Part shown: in pieces, positions 9,926-19,838 of the stretch | How the letters are laid out: every line of letters begins with the position of its first letter | Numbering within the stretch: the first letter of the stretch is position 1 | Source: Helicobacter magdeburgensis | Lineage (GTDB): Bacteria > Campylobacterota > Campylobacteria > Campylobacterales > Helicobacteraceae | Reading direction: 5' to 3' | NCBI RefSeq assembly: GCF_000765825.2 | Contig: NZ_JRPE02000014.1 | Coordinates: forward strand, 1 to 50,869 | Length of the DNA: 50,869 nucleotides | The notes under the pieces: model-generated | Told to the model about the DNA's origin: nothing | Seen by the model: the letters and a program-made list of their open reading frames with translations, nothing else | Databases searched by the model: none | Translations under genes and position numbers: made by a program

Positions 9926-10219
9926 ATGGAACAAGGTGGAATGCAAGAAACACTGATCTCATTACTCCCTATTGTCTTTTTTATTGCGATTTTTTATCTT
10001 TTGCTCATTCGTCCGGCAAATGTCAAACGCAAAAAACATCAAGAGATGATTAATGCATTGCAAAAGGGTGATAAGATTATCACTACTGGTGGGCTTATTT
10101 GCGAGGTTGTCAAAGCAGAAAAGACATTTTTTAGTGTGCGTTTAAATGACGATACGATTGTAAGGCTTTCAAGAGAGTTTATCGCATATAAACTTGATGA
10201 GAGTGAAGCTCAAGAATAA
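9926..10219 (+). CDS. yajC: YajC, Sec translocase accessory subunit
   Basis: This 97-residue single-pass protein has one N-terminal helix (LLPIVFFIAIFYLLLI, residues 11-26). The conserved cytoplasmic part follows: RPANVKRKKHQEMINALQKGDKIITTGGL. YajC associates with SecDF at the SecYEG translocon. AAAGGA precedes the ATG. A weak -10-like TAGAAT at 9889-9894 could give the operon its own promoter. The stop codon touches the secD start, so translation is probably coupled. Confidence 0.95.
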   Translation: MEQGGMQETLISLLPIVFFIAIFYLLLIRPANVKRKKHQEMINALQKGDKIITTGGLICEVVKAEKTFFSVRLNDDTIVRLSREFIAYKLDESEAQE

Positions 10220-11995
10220 ATGGCAAAGTCGTCATTGCAGCCTCAAAACACTAAAGGCTTTAATTATCGTTTATGGTCGCTTATTGTGGCAGCACTGCTT
10301 GGTATCGCCTTGTGTTTGCCTTCTTTTACGGATATTCAAGGGCGTAAGATTTCCTTAGGGCTTGATTTGCAAGGGGGGCTTAATCTCCTACTTGGCGTAA
10401 AAACTGATGAAGCGATTAAGGCAAGATTCTCTTCTCTTGCCTCGCAGATTGTCTTTGATACTAAAAAAGAAAATATTTTGATTGATAATCTTAAGGTGCT
10501 TGAAGGGAACATAAGCTTTGAGATTGTAGATACTGATGAGAAGCCAAAGATGGATAAAGTTCTTTCTTCTATTAGCGGTTTGCAGGTGAGTGAGAATAAG
10601 GGCTTTTATACTATTAGCTTTACCCAAGAATACCAAGAGGAAATCAAAGATAGTGCGTTAAAACAAGCTATTGGCACGATTCGTAGTCGTTTAGATGAGT
10701 TTGGATTAGCTGAGCCAAGTGTTACGCAGCAGGGTAAAGATAATATTTTGGTGCAACTGCCGGGCATTAAGAGTGTGGAAGAGGAGCAAAGGGCGAGAGA
10801 TTTAATCGCTAAACCTGCACATTTGCAGATGATGGCGGTTGATGAGGAGAGAAACGCTCGGGTAAGTATAATGAGTGAGCTTGAAGCACAAAAATATAAT
10901 GATATTATTTTGCCTTTTGCAAATTCCGCCTTGCAAACACTAGAAAATCAGCTGACTTCACTTCAAGCCCAGCTTGAGTTGTTAAACAACCCAGATTCTA
11001 AAAATTCACAAAAAAAAGAGAAACTTGTTGGCGAGATAGAGCGTCTCAATGCTGAAATAGAATCTCAAAAAGCAAGGGGCGATCAAGTTATCTTGCTTAA
11101 AGCTGTGCCTATCCTTGATGGCTCAATGCTGACAGATGCAAGGGCGGCATTTGATCAAAATAATCAACCCATTGTAAGCTTTAGCCTAGATTCAAAAGGG
11201 GCTAGAATCTTTGGGGATTTTTCGGGAGCTAATGTTGGTAAAAGAATGGCGATTGTGCTTGATGGTAAGGTGTATTCCGCACCTGTGATACGAGAGCGTA
11301 TCGGCGGTGGGAGCGGACAAATTAGCGGGGGTTTTAGTGTAGAAGAAGCCACAGATTTGGCCATTGCGTTAAAAAGTGGCGCGTTACCTGCACCTATGGA
11401 AGTGCTTGAAAAACGCAGTGTGGGTCCAAGCTTGGGAGAAGATTCTATTAAAGCATCGCTGATTGCTTTGCTTAGTGGTTTTGTGCTTGTGGTGCTATTT
11501 ATGATGGCATATTATTCTTTGGCTGGTGTCATTGCTGTTGTGGCGTTGTTTGTCAATATTGTGTTGATCATTGCGGTTATGGCTTGTTTTGGAGCGTCTT
11601 TGACATTGCCCGGAATGGCTGGAATCGTGCTTACCGTGGGAATGGCTGTTGATGCAAATATTATTATTAATGAGAGAATTAGAGAGGCATTGCGTGGAGG
11701 CTTTGGCATTGCTAAATCCATAGAAATGGGCTATGCAAACGCTTCAAGGGCGATTTTTGATTCAAATCTTACCACACTTATTGCAGCGATTTTGCTCTAT
11801 GCTTTTGGCAGTGGTGCGATTAAGGGTTTTGCTATCACAATGGGGATTGGAATTACTGCGTCTATTTTGACTGCGATTGTCGGCACTCACGGCATTTATC
11901 AGGCGATGATGGGGCGGATTATAAAAAGTGGTAATGTCAATTTGTGGTTTGGGATTAAGCTACCAAGTGATCATACGCAAAACATAAAAGGATAG
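10220..11995 (+). CDS. secD: Protein translocase subunit SecD, with a coiled-coil insertion
   Basis: SecD is the large subunit of the proton-driven SecDF complex that pulls proteins out on the periplasmic side. Visible features are TM1 ([17 protein letters not shown]), the family signature [15 protein letters not shown] and the P1 region with [15 protein letters not shown]. The RND-type membrane half has [20 protein letters not shown]. At 591 residues it is longer than the roughly 500-530 I expect for epsilonproteobacteria. The excess is a Gln/Glu/Lys-rich heptad segment at about residues 235-287 in the periplasmic P1 domain. The ATG directly follows the yajC stop without a clear ribosome site. 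Confidence 0.95.
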   Translation: MAKSSLQPQNTKGFNYRLWSLIVAALLGIALCLPSFTDIQGRKISLGLDLQGGLNLLLGVKTDEAIKARFSSLASQIVFDTKKENILIDNLKVLEGNISFEIVDTDEKPKMDKVLSSISGLQVSENKGFYTISFTQEYQEEIKDSALKQAIGTIRSRLDEFGLAEPSVTQQGKDNILVQLPGIKSVEEEQRARDLIAKPAHLQMMAVDEERNARVSIMSELEAQKYNDIILPFANSALQTLENQLTSLQAQLELLNNPDSKNSQKKEKLVGEIERLNAEIESQKARGDQVILLKAVPILDGSMLTDARAAFDQNNQPIVSFSLDSKGARIFGDFSGANVGKRMAIVLDGKVYSAPVIRERIGGGSGQISGGFSVEEATDLAIALKSGALPAPMEVLEKRSVGPSLGEDSIKASLIALLSGFVLVVLFMMAYYSLAGVIAVVALFVNIVLIIAVMACFGASLTLPGMAGIVLTVGMAVDANIIINERIREALRGGFGIAKSIEMGYANASRAIFDSNLTTLIAAILLYAFGSGAIKGFAITMGIGITASILTAIVGTHGIYQAMMGRIIKSGNVNLWFGIKLPSDHTQNIKG

Positions 11996-11997
11996 CA

Positions 11998-12969
11998 ATG
12001 GAAGTCTTTAAAAAAGTAAAAGTCTATGATTTTGTAAAATATAGCTCCTATGGGCTTGTTATCTCGCTTGTTTTGATTCTGACTTCTTTTGTGCTTTTGG
12101 GTGTGAAAGGATTCAATCTAGGGATTGATTTTGCTGGTGGCTCTGTGGTGCAGTTGCAGTATAGCAAGGATGCTCCTTTAGCGGAGATTAGAGAGTTACT
12201 TGCCAAAGATGAGCGATTTAAAAATTCGCAAGTGAGTGAGTTTGGCTCTAAACAAGAAGTGCTACTTAAGATTCCATATATTCCAACAGGTGTAAATGAG
12301 GATATGGCACAAGATATTATCACACTTTTAAAGCCAAGTGGGGATTTTGAGCTAAGAAGGCTAGATTCTGTTGGTCCAAAGGTGGGTGATGAGCTAAAGC
12401 AAAATGGTATTATCGCACTTACTTTGGCACTTGTGGCGATGATGATTTATATTTCTTTTCGCTATGAGTGGCGATTTTCTTTAGCGGGTGTTTTGGCATT
12501 AATGCACGATGTGATTATTGTATCTGGTGTGGTGATTTTGGTAGGTGTGGATTTTAACCTTGATGTTTTAGCGGCTTTGCTGACACTCATAGGGTATTCT
12601 ATTAATGACACGATTATCATTTTTGATAGAATCCGTGAGCAAATGCTTATAAAGCGTCAAAAAGATATGCGTTATGTGATTAATGAAGCAGTTTCTTGCA
12701 CACTTTCACGCACTTTACTGACTTCGCTGACGGTATTTTTTGTGGTGCTGACACTTTATTTGTTTGGTGGGGAGATTATTGTAGGATTTTCACTGCCTAT
12801 GCTTGTTGGCGTGATTGTAGCGACTTGTAGTTCAATCTTTGTTGCACCACGCTTGGCTATAATGTTTGGCTTTAGCCTTGAAGAGTATTACCAAAAAGAA
12901 GCAACCAAGCTGAAACGCAAAGAAGAAAAGAAGCGTTTGCGTGAGATGTATGAGAAAGGTCGCCTGTAA
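11998..12969 (+). CDS. secF: Protein translocase subunit SecF
   Basis: This 323-residue partner of SecD has TM1 (LVISLVLILTSFVLLGV), the SecF signature FNLGIDFAGGSVVQLQ, the periplasmic loop and a five-helix membrane half. The latter includes GYSINDTIIIFDRIREQM and TSLTVFFVVLTLYLFGGE. It begins 2 bases after the secD stop, with AAAAGGATAGCA as ribosome site. The C-terminal tail is strongly charged (KLKRKEEKKRLREMYEKG). Confidence 0.96.
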   Translation: MEVFKKVKVYDFVKYSSYGLVISLVLILTSFVLLGVKGFNLGIDFAGGSVVQLQYSKDAPLAEIRELLAKDERFKNSQVSEFGSKQEVLLKIPYIPTGVNEDMAQDIITLLKPSGDFELRRLDSVGPKVGDELKQNGIIALTLALVAMMIYISFRYEWRFSLAGVLALMHDVIIVSGVVILVGVDFNLDVLAALLTLIGYSINDTIIIFDRIREQMLIKRQKDMRYVINEAVSCTLSRTLLTSLTVFFVVLTLYLFGGEIIVGFSLPMLVGVIVATCSSIFVAPRLAIMFGFSLEEYYQKEATKLKRKEEKKRLREMYEKGRL

Positions 12970-12991
12970 AGGTCGTTTATAAGGAGGAAAT

Positions 12992-13333
12992 ATGGATTGG
13001 GGCAAGGTATTTTTTGTATTTTTCAGCTTAATGAGCTTGACTTTTACTTTAGGCTTTTTGTATGAGAGTAATATTGTTATTCTTTTTATTGCAATGGCGA
13101 TTAATTTTATTGCTACGACTTTGCGTATTGGTGTGAAAAATAGTCTCTCTGCTGAACTTTTTGCAAGCTCGTTGGTGGCTGATTTTCATCTCATTCCTGC
13201 GTTTGTGTTTTTGCAAGTCTTTGGTGATATTGAGATTGCTACGGCGTTGGTTGTAGGGGCAGTTGTGGCAAATCTCTTTTCGGTAATTTTACTTTGTATC
13301 GCTGGGGCTAAGGCAAAGGAGAGTGATTACTAG
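12992..13333 (+). CDS. Small integral membrane protein downstream of secF
   Basis: This 113-residue protein has three or four predicted membrane helices (VFFVFFSLMSLTFTLGFLY; IVILFIAMAINFIATTL; ATALVVGAVVANLFSVILLCIAGA). A strong AAGGAGG precedes the ATG. A membrane protein of similar size follows secF in H. pylori, and I believe the family is DUF6394; its function is unknown. Conserved position behind yajC-secD-secF hints at a role near the translocase, but that is inference. In H. pylori leuS comes next; it is absent here. Confidence 0.75.
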   Translation: MDWGKVFFVFFSLMSLTFTLGFLYESNIVILFIAMAINFIATTLRIGVKNSLSAELFASSLVADFHLIPAFVFLQVFGDIEIATALVVGAVVANLFSVILLCIAGAKAKESDY

Positions 13334-13342
13334 GATTTGGCT

Positions 13343-14038
13343 TTGAAGTCTTTAATCTCAACACTTAACTTCGTTTTTGTTTGTGTTTGTGCGAGTGTGT
13401 TTGTAAGTGCGTGCGCGAGTTATACCCTTGAAGTTAAAAATGTGAGCTTGTATAATGAGGGTGTAAAGATTTTAGATTCTCATAAGCAAAAAAGCAAGGT
13501 GCGACTTGAGATAGGGCAAGGCAAAGTTGGTGGCTCAAGTGCTATCCCTTTAGCTATTTTTGTCTTAGCACAAAATCTCTCTACTTCTCCTGTAATTTTT
13601 GATAGGGATAATATCCACATTTATCAAAATAATAAGGAAATTATTCCACTAAGTGAGAGTGAGTTAAAGGCGGATAACTATGACTTTGGGAGTATTGTAG
13701 AATCTTATCATTTGTATGTGCCTCCTGCTCCTATGCCTGAACTGCCTGTGGGGATACCTTTTATCTATCGTGGGTATATGGGGGGATTTTATGTGTATGA
13801 TTATATGATTATCTCTGCACGAGAGAGAATGCAAAGGCAGATTCAGCTTGATGAGAATAGGGCAAAAAGGGCGATTATCTTTGCGAGTGTCTTGCGGAAA
13901 AATACCCTAGAGCCAAATGTTGCTCCAAAAGGTGGCTTTATGCTCTACGCACCAAATAGGCTAAAAAATGGGGCTATCAAGGTGGAAGTGAGTGTGGGTG
14001 AAGAGAGGCATAGCTTTGATTTGGAGCTTAGAAAATAA
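13343..14038 (+). CDS. Predicted lipoprotein, function unknown
   Basis: This is about 231 residues with a lipoprotein signal peptide and lipobox VSAC, the lipidated Cys being residue 24. I chose the TTG at 13343 because AGGA at 13332-13335 is then 7 bases away; the TTG at 13337 would be too close. The mature protein has a beta-rich look, with a proline-rich motif YVPPAPMPELPVGIPF near the middle. The segment reading NLSTSPVIFDRDNIHIYQNN resembles DUF4352-like lipoprotein domains, but I cannot confirm this. It lies between the secF-linked membrane protein and another lipoprotein gene. Confidence 0.65.
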   Translation: MKSLISTLNFVFVCVCASVFVSACASYTLEVKNVSLYNEGVKILDSHKQKSKVRLEIGQGKVGGSSAIPLAIFVLAQNLSTSPVIFDRDNIHIYQNNKEIIPLSESELKADNYDFGSIVESYHLYVPPAPMPELPVGIPFIYRGYMGGFYVYDYMIISARERMQRQIQLDENRAKRAIIFASVLRKNTLEPNVAPKGGFMLYAPNRLKNGAIKVEVSVGEERHSFDLELRK

Positions 14039-14047
14039 GGAGTAAAA

Positions 14048-16060
14048 ATGAGAAAATCAAGAATCTTAAGCCTTGTGCTTGTAGTGTTTATGCTTTTTGC
14101 GTGTAGTGATGAAGGGGCTAAGACTGAAGCTACACAAGATTCACAGCCTTTGACACAAAAGCCTAAACTAGAGCTTGAATCTAATAATGATCATCTTACA
14201 AGCATTATGGATAAGATTCTAGCCTATGTCGTGTATGAGCCAAGCACACAAGGCAAGGAGCAAAACAACATAGAGCAAGACACTTCATCTAGCTCATCAT
14301 TATCTAATCCCGCAAATGCCAAAGGCTATCTACAAAGAGCTTATGAAATGAATAAGGGCGTGGGTTCGTATCAGCAAATGCCTGAAACACTTCATTTGAT
14401 AAAAAAAGATTTGCAGGAAAGGATAGCACAAAATGCCATTGCGATAGATCTTGCCTATGAGCTAGAGATTGATACTGATTTGGCTCTTTTACTCGTGAGG
14501 CAAGGCAGTATGCAGAGTCTCGCAGATCTATTACTAGGGCAGGAAAAGAGTGCTAAAGAATCTGGCTTACTTGCAGAAGTGATAGAATATCAGATTCAAA
14601 TACGGCTTTTAGCTCTCTATGGATTATATCATAGTCAAATGGGCGAGACTTCACAACAGGGGAGTTTGGAGGATACTTTGCGTTTTAAGGCTGAAACTCA
14701 AAATTACCTTAAACAATATAAAGATTTTCTTCCGCCTAAGCATTATGAGCTATATGATAAGGCTTTAGAGCTGCTTGGCGATGCTTCGTTGCAGGGGCAA
14801 ATACCAATAGATAGAATCTTGCAACAACTTTTAGTATATTCAACGCATATAGAAGAAGATAGCGGTGAGATTGTGGATATTGGGCGTTTGCAAAAAGCCT
14901 ATGAGCTATTTCAAATAAGGGACTTTTCAAGCCCACAGGCAAAAGAGATTGTAGAAATCACACAAAATCTGCTGAAAAACACCTATGAAAACGCTCAAGT
15001 GGGGAATTATATCTATGGGCTTAACTATCTTACCCTTGCGTTTTTAAATGAAAATGTTTCACGCAACATAGAATCCGCCCTAGAATATTTGCAAAAAGAT
15101 TTTCAGTTTTATCAGATTCAGCAACACACATTTTTGCTCACATATTTTCAAAACTATATCACTTCAATGTTTGTTGGGGCGTATATCTTATCGGGCTTAC
15201 ATCAGGATAGAGAGTATTTTGAGAATCTATTACGCAGGATTCAAACTGAACTCGCTCAATATGATGATGTCATAAATGAAGATGATATGAATCTGTATAA
15301 AGAAATGCTAGGAATGCTAGAAAAAACCGACAAAGAAGCTTTTAGTTCTATTAGCTTTGTGGAGAGTAAGCCTAAAGATGAAGATGGATTTATAAAAATC
15401 CGCCTTGATTTATCCCCACAAGAAATGCAAAAGATAAAAGAGCTTATGACAAAGGAACAGAACACCCCGCAAGGAGAAGTATTTTGCCTTGATGTTGCAG
15501 ATGTGGAGTTTATGCTCTCTTTAGTGTATCAGGCGTATAAGATTCAAGGCTATGAGGGCATTGCACCGGATTTTTTCAAGATTCGTATGGAGGAGGTTTT
15601 TGGTGTGAGGGATTTCTCGCAAATGGGTAAATATTTTGTTGATTTTGATAGGTTTATGGTTGTGGGTGTGGCAGATAGGAAATGCTACAAGCAGAATCTT
15701 CTCATAGATGAGCGTTTAGGGAGATTGCAAGAAAAGCAAAGTGTGTGTGGGTATAGCCTATTTTTTGATAAGGAAAATGGCATAATGACAGATGAGATTT
15801 TGCCTTCAATCCTTTTAGAACAAGTGGCTGATGGCAATGTGTATTTTCGCTTGAAGGTGGCGGATTTGAATCTTAATAGATTTATTTTTCAAAACAATGA
15901 AACGGCATTAAAGGAATTTGAAACAATGCCCCACACAAGCACGATTTTAGCTATCCTGCTTGAATCTTTCCCTGATTTTAGCTCTTATCTCAAAGGGCGT
16001 ATAGCTAAGACTGAAAATTTTCTTATGAAAGCTAAGGCGAAGGAATGTGAAAAGCCATAA
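14048..16060 (+). CDS. Large predicted lipoprotein, function unknown
   Basis: This encodes 670 residues with lipoprotein signal MRKSRILSLVLVVFMLFAC; the lipidated Cys is residue 19. A Ser/Gln-rich low-complexity stretch follows to about residue 95. The body is mostly helical, with repeated Leu/Tyr/Gln-rich amphipathic helices (for example LLALYGLYHSQMGE), possibly TPR-like. I recognise no catalytic motif. It starts 9 bases after the previous lipoprotein gene with AAGGAG, so the two are probably co-translated and may work together at the envelope. Confidence 0.65.
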   Translation: MRKSRILSLVLVVFMLFACSDEGAKTEATQDSQPLTQKPKLELESNNDHLTSIMDKILAYVVYEPSTQGKEQNNIEQDTSSSSSLSNPANAKGYLQRAYEMNKGVGSYQQMPETLHLIKKDLQERIAQNAIAIDLAYELEIDTDLALLLVRQGSMQSLADLLLGQEKSAKESGLLAEVIEYQIQIRLLALYGLYHSQMGETSQQGSLEDTLRFKAETQNYLKQYKDFLPPKHYELYDKALELLGDASLQGQIPIDRILQQLLVYSTHIEEDSGEIVDIGRLQKAYELFQIRDFSSPQAKEIVEITQNLLKNTYENAQVGNYIYGLNYLTLAFLNENVSRNIESALEYLQKDFQFYQIQQHTFLLTYFQNYITSMFVGAYILSGLHQDREYFENLLRRIQTELAQYDDVINEDDMNLYKEMLGMLEKTDKEAFSSISFVESKPKDEDGFIKIRLDLSPQEMQKIKELMTKEQNTPQGEVFCLDVADVEFMLSLVYQAYKIQGYEGIAPDFFKIRMEEVFGVRDFSQMGKYFVDFDRFMVVGVADRKCYKQNLLIDERLGRLQEKQSVCGYSLFFDKENGIMTDEILPSILLEQVADGNVYFRLKVADLNLNRFIFQNNETALKEFETMPHTSTILAILLESFPDFSSYLKGRIAKTENFLMKAKAKECEKP

Positions 16061-16152
16061 AATCATTGATGAAGTTTAATGTAGAGATTGCCCCAAAGAT
16101 TCCGCAACGCTGGATTGATGTTGTTTTGGGGCTAGAGAAAATTTGTCAAGGT

Positions 16153-16617
16153 TTAGTTAGGTTTGATTTGGATTCTAAACTCTTTGCGTTTTTTGGCTGC
16201 TTCAAAGCGTCTTTTTTCTGCTTCTGTGGTGGGGGTAAGTGGAGGGATTTTGACTTTTTTACCCTCTTTGTCAATGGCTACCATTGTAAAGTAGCAACTA
16301 TTGCAATGTGTAACAAAGCGGTTTTTAATATCTTCACTAATGACTTTAATCCCCACTTCGCAGCTGCTGCTCCCTACATAATTCACAGAGGCAAGAAAAA
16401 TCACAAGTGAGCCAATGGGAATGGGATTTTTAAACACCATTCCATCAACGCCAATAGTTACCACACCGCAGCCACAATATCGCGTAGCACAAGCATATGC
16501 CACTTGATCAAGTAGTTTCATCAATTCTCCGCCGTGCATTACACCGCTAAAGTTTGCCATACTTGGTGAGGCAAGCACACTCATTGTTAAGGATTTTGGA
16601 TCAAATATATCTTCCAT
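16153..16617 (-). CDS. Hotdog-fold acyl-CoA thioesterase
   Basis: This is about 154 residues with the single hotdog domain of the YciA/BACH type: SGVMHGGELMKLLDQVAYACA contributes the active-site turn and long helix, then VTIGVDGMVFKNPIPIGSL and SSSCEVGIKVISED. It should hydrolyse acyl-CoA thioesters in the cytoplasm. The start is set at MEDIF because AGGAG lies 7 bases upstream of that ATG; an upstream in-frame extension of 7 codons lacks a ribosome site. The C-terminal tail is strongly basic (TEAEKRRFEAAKKRKEFR). Confidence 0.85.
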   Translation of the reverse strand: MEDIFDPKSLTMSVLASPSMANFSGVMHGGELMKLLDQVAYACATRYCGCGVVTIGVDGMVFKNPIPIGSLVIFLASVNYVGSSSCEVGIKVISEDIKNRFVTHCNSCYFTMVAIDKEGKKVKIPPLTPTTEAEKRRFEAAKKRKEFRIQIKPN

Positions 16618-16798
16618 TGTAAGACTCCTAAAAGGCAATTTTATTTTAAACTTTAATTATGCACTGGCAAAGTTATTTTTATATATTATGGGCGAAAGTT
16701 TGCTCCTTTTACGCTTATAATGTCTCTAAAAGTAACTTGCTACCGCCTTAGATTCTAGGATTTCTAGCAAAAATATACAGAATCTCGCAGAATTTATT

Positions 16799-16823
16799 TA
16801 AAAAATTTTTACATAGCCGATAT
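16799..16823 (+). promoter_or_regulatory. Sigma-28 (FliA) type promoter of flaA
   Basis: GCCGATAT at 16816-16823 matches the FliA -10 element (consensus GCCGATAA). TAAA at 16799-16802 is a -35 candidate, with a spacing of 13 bases rather than the usual 14-15. The start would lie about 45 bases before the flagellin ATG. H. pylori flaA is transcribed by sigma-28, which agrees with the FlaA identity of the protein. Confidence 0.65.
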
Positions 16824-16876
16824 GTCTTTCAACCAAGGGCAAGGAAGCCTAAGGAAAAACAAAAAAAGGAGTTACT

Positions 16877-18397
16877 ATGGCTTTTCAGGTTAATACTAAC
16901 GTAAATGCACTCAATGCACACGCCGTTTCAACCTTCACTCAATACAACCTTAAGAATTCAATGGAAAAATTGAGTTCAGGTCTCCGCATTAATAAGGCAG
17001 CAGATGATGCTTCAGGTATGGCGATTGCGGATAGCTTACGCTCACAGGCAAGTGCTTTAGGACAAGCAATTAGAAATACAAATGATGGTATGGGGATTAT
17101 CCAAATTGCGGATAAGGCGATGGATGAGCAAATCAAAATCCTTGATACAATCAAAACTAAAGCGGTTCAGGCAGCTCAAGATGGGCAATCTACTCAATCT
17201 CGCTCAATGATTCAAATGGATATTAAGCGACTTATTGAGGGGCTTGATAATATCGGTAATACCACAACTTATAATGGTATGGCGTTGCTTTCAGGGCAAT
17301 TCTCAAATAAAGAATTCCAAGTGGGAGCTTACTCAAATCAGTCTATCAAGGCTTCTATTGGCTCAACGACATCTGATAAAATTGGACAGGTGCGTGTGGA
17401 GACAGGTGAGCTTGTAACAGCTTCTGGTGAAACAACCGTTGTGTTTAAAAATGTTGATGGTGTAAATGATGTTACTTTAGAATCTGTAAAGATTTCTCAC
17501 TCAGCAGGAACAGGGCTTGGTGTTTTGGCGGAAGTTATTAACAAAAACTCTGATAAAACAGGTATTCGTGCTCAAGCTAATGCTATTACAACTTCTAATG
17601 AGGCTATTAAGTCTGGAAGTATGGCGGGAGTTATGATTAATGGAATCTCTATTGGAGATATCATTGGGATTAAGAAAAACGATAGCGATGGTCGTTTGGT
17701 GCAGGCTTTCAATGCTGCTACAATGCATACAGGTGTTGAGGCTTATACTGATAATTTCGGTCGCTTAATGTTAAGAAGCACAGATGGACGCGGTATTGAT
17801 TTAAAAATTGATGGTGCTGTGGGTCAAGGTCCTATTTCAGTAGAGAAGGTAAATGGCACTCACGAACTGACACAAGGCTCTACAAACTATGGACGCCTTT
17901 CACTTGTAAGGACCGATGCAAGAGATATTGTTGTCTCTGGGATAAATATCAGCTCAACAGGTTATAAAGATGACACAAAGGTAGCTCAAACAACAGCAAA
18001 CCTTCGTGATGTAACAGGTGTGTTTAATGCTGATGTGAAGTCTGCTTCAGGTGCAAACTACAATGCGGTTATCGCAAGTGGTGGTGCTGACCTTGGTGCT
18101 GGTGTAACAAGTTTGCGAGGTGCTATGGTAACAATGGATATTGCAGAATCTGCACAAAAAATGCTTGATAAGATTAGAGCTGACCTTGGTTCTGTTCAAG
18201 GACAAATGGTAAGCACAGTCAATAACATCACTATTACTCAAGTGAATGTTAAGGCAGCTGAATCTGGTATCCGCGAAGTGGATTTTGCAGCTGAAAGTTC
18301 AGAATTTAGCAAGCTTAATATCCTTGCTCAATCTGGTAGCTATGCGCTTTCTCAAGCAAATGCTATTCAGCAAAATATCCTAAGATTGCTTAACTAA
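16877..18397 (+). CDS. flaA: Major flagellin FlaA
   Basis: This 506-residue flagellin forms the flagellar filament. The conserved D0/D1 N-terminus ([30 protein letters not shown]) and C-terminus ([20 protein letters not shown]) flank a variable centre. It matches H. pylori FlaA rather than FlaB as I remember them: no FlaB-type central segments, and [22 protein letters not shown] is shared with FlaA. A strong AAAAAAGGAG precedes the ATG. It stands alone, with its own sigma-28-type promoter and a terminator just behind it. Confidence 0.95.
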   Translation: MAFQVNTNVNALNAHAVSTFTQYNLKNSMEKLSSGLRINKAADDASGMAIADSLRSQASALGQAIRNTNDGMGIIQIADKAMDEQIKILDTIKTKAVQAAQDGQSTQSRSMIQMDIKRLIEGLDNIGNTTTYNGMALLSGQFSNKEFQVGAYSNQSIKASIGSTTSDKIGQVRVETGELVTASGETTVVFKNVDGVNDVTLESVKISHSAGTGLGVLAEVINKNSDKTGIRAQANAITTSNEAIKSGSMAGVMINGISIGDIIGIKKNDSDGRLVQAFNAATMHTGVEAYTDNFGRLMLRSTDGRGIDLKIDGAVGQGPISVEKVNGTHELTQGSTNYGRLSLVRTDARDIVVSGINISSTGYKDDTKVAQTTANLRDVTGVFNADVKSASGANYNAVIASGGADLGAGVTSLRGAMVTMDIAESAQKMLDKIRADLGSVQGQMVSTVNNITITQVNVKAAESGIREVDFAAESSEFSKLNILAQSGSYALSQANAIQQNILRLLN

Positions 18398-18431
18398 GTT
18401 TAGCTAGTCTCTTGGCTCTTGCCACTCCTTT

Positions 18432-18458
18432 CCCTCTTCCTTTGAGCAAGGGGGAGGG
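18432..18458 (+). terminator. Rho-independent terminator of flaA
   Basis: An 11-base stem (18432-18442 with 18448-18458, two G-T pairs) encloses the 5-base loop TGAGC. A T-rich run (TTAATCTCTCTTTTCTTTTT) follows. It starts 35 bases after the flaA stop. This is the clearest hairpin terminator in the window, fitting a highly expressed single gene. Confidence 0.75.
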
Positions 18459-18564
18459 TTAATCTCTCTTTTCTTTTTAGAATCCTTCTAGAATCTTTCC
18501 CTTTATCTTTTTAAAGTTATTTTAGAATCTTGGCTTTTTTACCGCTTTTTGTAGTCAAAAGTGC

Positions 18565-18894
18565 TTATGGACGATAGAGATAGATATAAATGGCTTTTAT
18601 CTCTTCTTCTGTTAAATAGTATGCAGGCATAACGCCCTTTTGCTTTTTGAGTGCTTTGCTAAAGGTGCTAAACTCAAGGTTATTAATACGCGGGGCAAGA
18701 AGCGTCTTTTCTATGCCTTTATGCTTGTAATGGGCTATTATGGTAGGCTCTCCGCTCTCTCCGTGGCACTTGCTACACGTGATACCACGCGGATTTTGAT
18801 ACAGATTCTTGCCATATTCATCTTGTGAGAGAAACTCGCTTTGGGCGTTTATGCTCCCTAGAATCAAAGCACACAGCATTAGTTTTTTACTCAT
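18565..18894 (-). CDS. Small periplasmic cytochrome c
   Basis: This 109-residue protein has a signal peptide (KKLMLCALILGSINAQS). One haem-c site CSKCH sits at residues 40-44, and Met89 (KGVMPAYYLTEEE) is the likely distal ligand. This is a class I single-haem cytochrome that should carry electrons in the periplasm. It is transcribed away from folD and faces flaA. The partner oxidase or reductase cannot be told from context. Confidence 0.85.
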   Translation of the reverse strand: MSKKLMLCALILGSINAQSEFLSQDEYGKNLYQNPRGITCSKCHGESGEPTIIAHYKHKGIEKTLLAPRINNLEFSTFSKALKKQKGVMPAYYLTEEEIKAIYIYLYRP

Positions 18895-18932
18895 ATTTCC
18901 TCGCTTAATAGTATTTCTTTAATATCTTGTAT

Positions 18933-18938
18933 TATAAT
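18933..18938 (+). promoter_or_regulatory. -10 element upstream of folD
   Basis: A perfect TATAAT lies 32 bases before the folD ATG, in the short gap shared with the divergent cytochrome gene. No good TTGACA-like -35 is present at 16-18 bases, which is common in Helicobacter promoters. Confidence 0.5.
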
Positions 18939-18969
18939 AGCGAAATGATAATCACAAAGGCTTAATACA

Positions 18970-19824
18970 ATGACTTTACTTGATGGCAAGACTTTAAGTG
19001 CAAATATTGAAAAAAATCTCATTACTCAGGTTCAAGATCTTGCTAAACAGGGAATAACACCCGGTTTGGCGGTGATTTTAGTAGGGAATGACCCGGCAAG
19101 TTGTGCGTATGTGCAGATGAAAGCTAAGGCGTGTAAGCGTGTGGGAATCTACTCTGTAACACACGAAATGCCCCCAAGTATCACTGAAGATGAGCTGCTA
19201 TCCGTCATTGAGATTCTTAATAAAAATCCAAATATTGATGGAATCTTAGTCCAACTTCCATTGCCCTCACATATCAAAACCTCCAAAGTGCTAGAAGCCA
19301 TAAATCCGCAAAAAGATGTAGATGGATTCCACCCTTTTAATGTGGGGCGACTAAGTGTGAATCTTGATAGCTTTGTCCCTGCTACTCCCCTTGGTGTTAT
19401 GAATCTTTTAAAACATTATAATATTGATGTAAGTGGCAAAGATGTTGTGATTGTAGGAATGAGCAATATTGTGGGTAAGCCCTTGGCTGCGTTAATGTTA
19501 AATGCAGGAGCGAGTGTGAGCTGCACACATATTCTAACACGCGATGTGAGTGCTTATACCAAAAATGCGGATATTGTGTGTGTAGGTGTAGGGAAGGCTG
19601 GGCTGATTAAGGCAGATATGATAAAAGAGGGCGCGATTGTTGTGGATATTGGCATTAATCGTTTGGAGTCTGGAGCGTTGGTGGGCGATGTGGATTTTGA
19701 AAATGTCTCTAAAAAGGTAAGTTTTATTACCCCTGTACCCGGCGGAGTAGGACCTATGACCATTGCTACGCTATTACAAAATACCTATAAAGCAGCATTG
19801 TATCGCCTGACACAAAGAGCATAA
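18970..19824 (+). CDS. folD: FolD, methylenetetrahydrofolate dehydrogenase/cyclohydrolase
   Basis: This 284-residue bifunctional enzyme interconverts 5,10-methylene-, methenyl- and 10-formyl-tetrahydrofolate for one-carbon supply. Visible signatures are [14 protein letters not shown] (the catalytic Lys region), [24 protein letters not shown], the NADP site [15 protein letters not shown], and the family signature [14 protein letters not shown]. It is the first gene of a plus-strand run (folD, lepB, rpiB and onward) whose order matches H. pylori. Confidence 0.97.
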   Translation: MTLLDGKTLSANIEKNLITQVQDLAKQGITPGLAVILVGNDPASCAYVQMKAKACKRVGIYSVTHEMPPSITEDELLSVIEILNKNPNIDGILVQLPLPSHIKTSKVLEAINPQKDVDGFHPFNVGRLSVNLDSFVPATPLGVMNLLKHYNIDVSGKDVVIVGMSNIVGKPLAALMLNAGASVSCTHILTRDVSAYTKNADIVCVGVGKAGLIKADMIKEGAIVVDIGINRLESGALVGDVDFENVSKKVSFITPVPGGVGPMTIATLLQNTYKAALYRLTQRA

Positions 19825-19838
19825 AAAAAGGATAGAGT

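Noticed and set aside
16066-16410. 114-codon plus-strand frame after the large lipoprotein
   Set aside because: It mostly covers the thioesterase gene on the other strand, which has a ribosome site and clear family motifs.
16689-16704. Sigma-54-like GG-N10-GC (TGGGCGAAAGTTTGCT) upstream of flaA
   Set aside because: The three bases after GG do not fit the consensus CAC, the leader would be ~160 bases, and a better sigma-28 site lies closer to the flagellin start.
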